DNA from: Rosellinia necatrix
Lineage: Eukaryota > Ascomycota > Sordariomycetes > Xylariales > Xylariaceae
Reading direction: 5' to 3'
NCBI GenBank assembly: GCA_021209875.1
Contig: JAGYVD010000006.1
Span: 4,092,001-4,156,000 of the forward strand
DNA length: 64,000 nucleotides
In this document: positions 57,501 to 64,000 of the stretch, in pieces
Position numbering within the stretch: the stretch's first letter is position 1
Layout: each line of letters begins with the position of its first letter
Translations under genes and position numbers: made by a program
The notes under the pieces: generated by a model
Database searches by the model: none
Told to the model about the DNA's origin: nothing
The model's input: only the letters and a program-made list of their open reading frames with translations

Positions 57501-57734
57501 TAAGTGTCTTGGCATTATAAGAAAGCCAATTTCAAGAAACTTGTGTCTCCCAGGGACTAACGAATTCAGCAGCAGCAGGGACGTTAGACGGGACAAGGCT
57601 TGCTTGGGAGTGCGAGTGGTTTGAAGATGGCAAAAAAAAAAGCCTCATGCATTGAAGTAAATGGTATCCAGTAAAACAGGTACTTATCGCTAAAAACAAT
57701 GATAAAAATAAACCCAGAGAAAAGCCACCCTGCC
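54561..57734. other. 3.2 kb intergenic stretch without recognised gene
   Basis: AT-rich between 54900 and 56150. A (GACAA)n repeat lies at 57106-57139. Short frames only. Confidence 0.55.
57106..57139. repeat. (GACAA)n repeat
   Basis: Six to seven tandem GACAA units. Confidence 0.9.
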
Positions 57735-59353
57735 CTAGTACACCGATTTGCAGCAGAACTCCAGCGCCCCCAAGCCATAATGCTCGCCGCGGAACAGATA
57801 GCGGCCATATTCCTCCTCCTCACACGAGGGCGTGTGGTGGAGCACGTCCTCCGCGGCGAATCCCTTGTCCCGTAGCAGCTGGGCCATGGTGTCGAGGCCG
57901 AAGACGTTGGCGTACGCCATGGCCCAGGCGCCGACACCGGGCTCGCGGAGCGCGCCCCGCGCCTCGAGGTACGCGAGGATCTCCTCGTTCTCCTGCTGCA
58001 CCGCCACCACCAGGGGCGGCGGCGTGCCGACGTCGACGCGCGCGCCGTACTCGACGAGCGTGCGCACGATGGCCAGGTCGCCCTTGTGCACGGCCGCCAT
58101 CAGCGCCGTCCGCGTCGCCGGGAACCAATTGGGGTCCGCGCCGTGCCACAGCAGCAGCTCCACCGTCTCGACGCTCCCGCTCTCGATTGCGCTGATCAGC
58201 GGCCGGAAGTGAGACCTTGTCTTCAAGCTGTCGCAGCCCCCCTGCTTCTGTAGTGGCAGGGGTTCCGAGTTTGTGTGTGCGCCTGGCTGGTTCAGGCACA
58301 GGTCCTGTCGTAGCAGGTGCCGTACCATTTCCGTGTTGCCCTGGCGCGCCGCCATGTCGAGGCGGGCATAGACGTCGTCCCGGGTCGTCGTCTCGAACGG
58401 GTCCATGCCGTGGTCCAGGATCGCCGCTAACCGGTGACATACGGTCGGCGCGCTGGCGTAGCTCAGCGCTGCCCCTAGATTCCGCCGTGTCGTCGACGTG
58501 AGGTGCCCGTTGAATAAATTGCTGTTGTCCAGTGCGTATGCCATCACATCGTCGTGGCCGCCAATGGCGGCGTATCGTAGAATGCTCGAGGCTGTGCTGG
58601 GGCTCATGAAGGACCGGACGCTGCTGCGCGTCATCTTCTTCTCCACCTGCACCAGGTGCTCCACCAATCCCAGGTGCCCACGGAAGGAGGCCATCTCAAT
58701 GAGCCGGCGGAAGCTGGGTTTCGTGCTGGCAGCTACGGCGGGACATTGCCAGTAGTCGTTCGGGTCTTCTGAGATGAGTGCCTTGGCAAAGGGCTCAAGG
58801 CCCATATACACCACGGCGTTGAGGAATAATGTGGCGAGTTGAGGCTGGGTGAATGCGTCATCGCTCGATTTCGACTTGAGTAGTGCTGATGTCTCGAGTG
58901 CTGAGTTAATGAAGAATGTGACGCCGGAGAGGTCGTAGATGCAGTCTTCGAAGGTTAAGCCGGGGAAGACCTTGCTGCCGGCGACCCATAAGTATTCCGC
59001 CACCTGCCTGTACTGCCCTCGCATGGTCTTTTCATGGCGCTCCTGATATATCCGCCGGCCCAGATATGTGCGTAGGTATAATATCCATGGTGAGTCGTGT
59101 TGCTCGGCGTCGTTTATGCTGAGCTCCGGGTCAAAGGCAATATCATCCAGCATCCGCGAGCTAAATATCGCTTCATCAGTCAAGCATCTAAACTGGCCTG
59201 TATCACGTGTTAGTAGACAATCAATTGCTGCGAGACGATGTGATACTGACGATTTACGAGGCGTAGCCTCATAACACGCTTGAATATCCTATCTTCGACG
59301 GCGTCTGAGAAGATTTGGTCGAGTAACTCGAGAGGGAGATCGAATAAATTCAT
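57735..59353 (-). CDS. F-box-like and ankyrin-repeat protein
   Basis: Two exons, 59251-59353 and 57735-59197, joined across a 53-nt intron (GTCAGT..TACAG), give 521 aa. The N-terminus LFDLPLELLDQIFSDAVED..VMRLRLVNRQFR is a short F-box-like motif. The middle is helical. Ankyrin-type repeats occur from about residue 185 onward: FRRLIEMASFRGHLGLVEHL, ARLDMAARQGNTEMVRHLL, LISAIESGSVETVELLLWHG and ALMAAVHKGDLAIVRTLVEYG. This arrangement suggests a substrate adaptor of an SCF ubiquitin ligase, as proposed for many fungal and poxviral F-box/ankyrin proteins, but the F-box is degenerate and the partner unknown. No signal peptide. Such genes are often expanded and lineage-specific in fungi. Confidence 0.87.
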
Positions 59354-59757
59354 GATGACTGGAGTCGTTATGTGTGTGTGTGTGTGTATATATGTGTGTA
59401 GGAGACGGGGTCTGCTGTGTAGTATACGTAGTAGTAATGATGACTAGACACTAGGAGGTTGTAGAGGATCCGAGGTGGCAGCGTAGTAAGTCGAGGTGGA
59501 ACGAGTATAAATGCTAAGGGCTTCGGAGGATCGATATGTTTCAAGCGATCAAGCGATCAAGCGATATTACGGAGTGAGGCAGGTAGATAGAGCGAATATC
59601 TAAGTTGATGACATAGGTAAGGGAGATAGAGTGAGGAGGGGGTACGAGCTGGGATATATGATGTATTTGAGCCGAACCAAGACAGTCGGTGTTGTGCCAC
59701 CAATAACTATGGATTGCGGCGTATATATTCGACTGTGTATAAGTCAGTTGGCTGCTA

Positions 59758-59806
59758 GACTACCTACCTACCTGCCTACCTACCTACCTACCTACCTACC
59801 TACCTA
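59758..59806. repeat. (CTAC)n microsatellite
   Basis: About eleven CTAC units with one CTGC variant, the densest example of the motif found throughout the window. Confidence 0.95.
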
Positions 59807-62020
59807 GTGGCTGCGGTACTGGGTACCTAGGTACCTGGTAGCCTGAGGTTGCAGCTAGTGCAGCGGGTATTGCAGCAGGTATTGCAGCCAGGTACTACAG
59901 CAGGTGTTGTCGTGGTTGGGAATACATAATACGTGCCGGGGGTAGTTACTTTCGAGCTGTGTCCCCCAAAGTACTACCCGGATACGCAGGTCACGGTATT
60001 TGTGTGTGCTTGGATATCCCACACATGATATGTACAGGCGGGTGTACCCACGTAGCTAGGTACATGAAGTGGGCTCGGTGGTGCAGGTGAGGTAGGGCAG
60101 CGTCAGCCGACACCCAACTAGGATGTAGGTATAATCAACCCATCGCAACTTGTGATACATTATCCACGAATCCCTCTGCTGTGCCGCCCCATGCTTTTTC
60201 GGGCTAAAATGGGGTACTTCCACAGATGGAGGCTTGCGGACACTGAGACTCTCGAGTCCAGTTCTGGCAGGGATGAGTGCACTCCATGGCCGTACGGGGC
60301 TTGGGTTGAAATGTTCGTGGATCAAGAGAAGAAACAACAAAAACAAGACATCGACGTCCCGGCGTAACTACAGATCTCGAGAGATACATGCGAGGCGGGC
60401 GATGTACGTGGCGGTACTAACTCGCCCAGGGAGGTACCCGGGTCAAAGTACATCGCCTAAGTGCAGCACAGCACCACGTCGGGTTAGCACCGTCGTGTGC
60501 CTCTGGCGGTACCTAGGCAGTGAGACCGCTATGTATGCATGTAGGTAAGTGTAGGTAGGTAGTTAGTGTGTATGTAAGCGCTGCCCCTGTACTGGTATAT
60601 GCGGGGTGTTTTAGCGCACACCCCTCTCAGTGGCTCTGGCTGTCCCGTTCCTTGCCTGAGACACTGAAAGGGCCCTCTCCTGACGCGAGAAGTACGGACG
60701 GTACGGTTGGCAAGCGGGCTAGGGGCCGAGCTAGCATCTGGCTAACAGTAGATTATCTAGATGATCATTCGTCACAAGCGGACTAGCTCTGGTCTTACAT
60801 CAATACGTCAGTGGCCATAATTCCAATTATTCCAATTCTTTTCAACTTCATCCCGGACCCTGCCACCGTACCCGTTCCGGGCCACGAATGAATGGAATGG
60901 GTGAATGACTGAATGACTGAATTTGCGCCATCACGGCCCTAGTACATACGCACTTATGTATGTGTTATGTAGGTAGGTTAGGTAGGTAGGTAGGTATGTG
61001 TAAGTGGTAAGTAAGTACATACCAGCAATGCCATCCCCCTAATTATTCCATCCTCCTCCGCTAAGGGCTGGCATGCCAAGTCAGTAGGACTCGGCATTTC
61101 ATCTGGGACGAGTGTCACATCGTGCCGTTCTACAATCATGTAGACGTGCGCCGTCATTTGGAGAGACGGGTAATTTTTCCGCCCGGCCACCGGCCAGCGT
61201 CTCAGGATCGAGGCCATATATACGGCACAATCAGGCTCAATCCAGTTGGGGGCATGGCCTCAGCTGAACCCGAACCGCCAACAACACCCGACTGTTTGGC
61301 GCACCAGATACGGCAAATCTACGAGGAAGGCCCCCTCCAAGCCCACGGCTTAGATACAGCCAGGCTGTCCGTAATGCCCATTATGGCGCGGACCTGGCCC
61401 CAATAACACCGAGGAGGGGCGAAATCCGGGAATAGCGATGACGATCACGAGTACTATGAGTTGCATGTGTTATGTGTTATGTGTCCGTTCGAAACTAAAA
61501 CGGAGTTGCAAATCTGATTCAGCATCGACGTGTGCCGATGCAAACCCCCGGAGCGGTGAGGCGTGAGATACGTGCAGACGTAAGAGCATGAAAAGGTGAG
61601 AGCGAGAAGGAAGGCGGGAGGGAGCGTGAGAGTTGACGACGCCGACGACGACGACGACGACGCGCGCGCATCACCAAGAAGACCAAGCCCGCCGGACCGC
61701 CCAACATCCCTATTCGCTACACCACCTCCGCCGCCATGAACCAGCCGTCAATCGTGTTGCCCCCATCACCACCCGAGAAATCTGGAGTCGACCGGGAGGC
61801 GAGCGCCATCGAGAGGGGAGGGGGAGGAGAGGGGGGTTAGCTCCCTGGTCTCTGCGGATCGCTAGCTACCGTCTCGGGAATCCTTCTGCTGCAACACACC
61901 CCCAGCCGAAAATAGGATAGTATATAGTTTTGAATGGGGAATGGACCCTGAACAGACCGAGGCCTTGTCAATCCGAGGCGGGAAAAACGCCGATTGAGGC
62001 GTTTATACCACCAAGGAGAT

Positions 62021-62070
62021 GGGCTCTTTGTGTGTGTGTGTGTGTGTGTGCGCGCGCGCGCAAAGAGCTC
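62021..62070. repeat. (TG)n(CG)n tract inside an inverted repeat
   Basis: Ten TG and five CG units are flanked by GCTCTTTG on the left and its exact reverse complement CAAAGAGC on the right. Confidence 0.9.
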
Positions 62071-62798
62071 TGGGATCTGTCTAGGGTGCCCGTTCATCGA
62101 GCCTATCGAGAAGGGGAAGAGAGGATGTCGACGCTCCGCGCCCCAGCATGTGTACATGATCGAGGTGGGCTGTACATAACATAACATACCATACAGTAGG
62201 TACCTACTGCTGTGTCGTCTCATGTTGTGTTGTGCCGTGCCGTATGCCTCCTAGCCCGATAGGTGTACATTCCATTCCATCCATCTACATCTACATACCA
62301 TACTCGTATCCGTCTACACTACATACCAGCAGCCAGTATCCGCCTAGCGCTTGCTCGGATTGACGCCTCACAGGCTACATACGTACATAACATCATACAT
62401 AATCGTCATACGTGATTCCCAAGCGCTGGTTGTGCCGTTCTCCGTAATCCACTATTCGGAACCCTAGCCCGTTGGGTCCTAGGGAGGCTTACGGACAGGG
62501 TGGCCCGCGACTGGAGTCCAACGAAATGTGTGCCAAGTAGGCCCCAGTGCAGTGGGAGGAGCAGTGGGGAGGAGCAGCGCAGTGGTGTTTTGTGTCTGAC
62601 ATCAGAGCCGGCATTGGATGTTCGCGGCCCACATGGCACACTGTTGTGAATGTTAGCAGATGCTGGGGTCTCGGCAATTTGGCAGCGTTTCTGCGCTTTG
62701 GACCCGTCCGGTCGCAAACCTACCAGAAACACGGGGAGCGGCCCATAACTTCACACCCATAACTCGCCCATAACTATCTATCTATCTGCCGACGAGCG

Positions 62799-62867
62799 AT
62801 TCTGGATTCTGGATTCTGGACTCCGGATTGTGCGCTCCGGATCCTGGATTCCGGATTCTGGATTCTG
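62799..62867. repeat. 7-bp GATTCTG repeat
   Basis: Degenerate tandem GGATTCT/GGATTCC/GGACTCC units, about ten copies. Confidence 0.85.
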
Positions 62868-63909
62868 CTGCAGAGGAAGTGCATCACCCATCACTGATAA
62901 GGGACACACACAATGGACTGTGACAATGGAACGTGGTTGAACATCGAAACAATCCGTGTGGACCGGCCATGGATGGGAGAACGGCAGCATGTAAACCCGG
63001 CCAGTGCAGTGCAGCGAGCAGCCAGCAGCCAGCAGCCAGCAGCTAGCAACCAGCAGCGCTGGAACGTCGAACGCTTTCGTTGTGTGTGTTACCGGTTCCG
63101 GTTCCCCGCGCGCCTCGCTCATGCAAACGCCTGTCGACGAAGGATTCTCGGATGACAGACATCATCGCGCTACATAGCCTGTACATAATGCTGCTTGCTG
63201 TCCCGACCCTGTCTGGTCCGGGAACCCGTATGCAGCTTGGCAAGCGTCTTTCAACGGTGGCGGGGGGGGTAAGAGAGAGGGAGGGGAGGAGAGGGGAGGG
63301 GAGGGGGGGGTTCGTCTTCACCGCCAGACAAACTGCTCAGGCGACCAGGCTTGGAAAAAAGCTGTGCTCACGAGAGCAAGCTTGCCAACAACCAACAAAC
63401 AAACTGCCAACGTCGAGAGGAGAAACGAAACGCACGAGAAGGTAAGGGGTGTAGCGTATTATCAAATCCACATCAATTAACAACTCCCGCCACAACCAAC
63501 ACCTTCTGCACAGCCTCTATACTGCCCGGCAGTTGTGCCAACACACCAATGACAGCCTCCCGTGTGAGGCGAGTCTCAAATTGCTTTACCAGACATTTGG
63601 ACCTAGTCTAGCCAACTCAGAGATGATGTGGCTCGTGCAAGCCTTGGGCGAGTCTTGGTCGAGTCTTGGTCGAGGTAGCACTGAGTGCGCTTGATTTAAT
63701 ATGCCGTGTCGGTAACCAATCATAGGGGCGTGACTGCGACGCTATAGCGGGACTATTTGGTTGGAAAAGGAAGATGGGCGATGTGCTTCATACAAATATC
63801 ATATTCCAAATACTTCACCTCCCACCATCAGGCTCCTAAGAACCCTCTCCAAACGCTCACACAGCCAACCCGGATTGCAGCTTTATGAACCCCACCTTTC
63901 CCTTTCAAC

Positions 63910-63974
63910 TTGAGCATACATATACATATACATATAACTACATATAACTACATATACATATACATATACATATA
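63910..63974. repeat. CATATA/CATATAACTA repeat
   Basis: Alternating TACATA and AACTACATAT units near the right edge of the window. Confidence 0.85.
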
Positions 63975-64000
63975 ACTACACATACGCACATATGTACTTA

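Larger units (their letters stand above)
59354..64000. other. 4.6 kb gene-free right end
   Basis: No frame is convincing. Contains (GT)n at 59371-59387, CTAC, GAC, GT/CG, GATTCTG and CATATA repeats and a G-rich block (63255-63311). No telomeric TTAGGG array is present. Confidence 0.55.

Noticed and set aside
1..64000. CRISPR array, telomere, rDNA or intact transposon
   Set aside because: No regularly spaced repeats with unique spacers, no TTAGGG arrays, no 5S or large rRNA text, and no transposase, integrase or reverse transcriptase motif were seen on either strand.

Overview
The window is nuclear DNA of a filamentous ascomycete (Pezizomycotina, probably a sordariomycete). Genes are short and split by 41-160 nt GT-AG introns. 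Intergenic DNA is rich in microsatellites and in degenerate TACCTA/TAGGTA tracts. The protein families are fungal: GH7 endoglucanase, AA11 LPMO, GH94 phosphorylase, GH72 wall transglycosylase, Zn2Cys6 regulator, allantoate-permease-like MFS carrier. No telomere repeat, rDNA, CRISPR array or intact transposon was seen. All calls come from reading the sequence; no database search was run.

Left part (1-24 kb): an SMP-30/gluconolactonase-like propeller (2.4 kb, +) and a secreted AA11 LPMO (5.8-7.0 kb, -). Then comes an accessory block of catabolic type (8.6-20.6 kb): a Zn2Cys6 regulator (-), a tRNA-like gene interrupted in its anticodon arm, a truncated alpha/beta-hydrolase relic (+), an amidohydrolase pseudogene (+), an intact five-exon FAD aromatic hydroxylase (-) and an MFS carrier (-). 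It looks like a small substrate-uptake and hydroxylation cluster whose hydrolases have decayed. Next is a GC-rich GH7 endoglucanase (22.1-23.4 kb, +).

Middle (24-41 kb): a 6.6 kb gene-free, repeat-rich stretch, then a GH94 cellobionic-acid-phosphorylase-like gene (30.1-32.8 kb, +) with a long Asn/Gly/His/Ser-rich N-terminus and two one-base frame breaks at G runs. After it come a GPI-type GH72 glucanosyltransferase (-), a small GFA-fold zinc protein (-) and a membrane-anchored hemerythrin-like protein (+).

Right part (42-64 kb): a VIT+vWA protein (-) divergent from a multi-exon fungal-specific protein (+), the splicing factor YJU2B/CCDC130 (+), ubiquitin-conjugating enzyme UBC8 (-) with an 8-nt exon, a secreted cysteine-containing protein (-) and an F-box/ankyrin protein (-). 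The last 4.6 kb carries only repeats.

Working together: GH7 endoglucanase, AA11 LPMO and GH94 phosphorylase all act on beta-1,4-glucan or chitin, and GH94 would use oxidised cello-oligomers in the cytosol. The FAD hydroxylase, MFS carrier and Zn2Cys6 regulator are a plausible functional unit. The genes from 33 to 59 kb are mostly housekeeping or wall genes with no obvious shared pathway.
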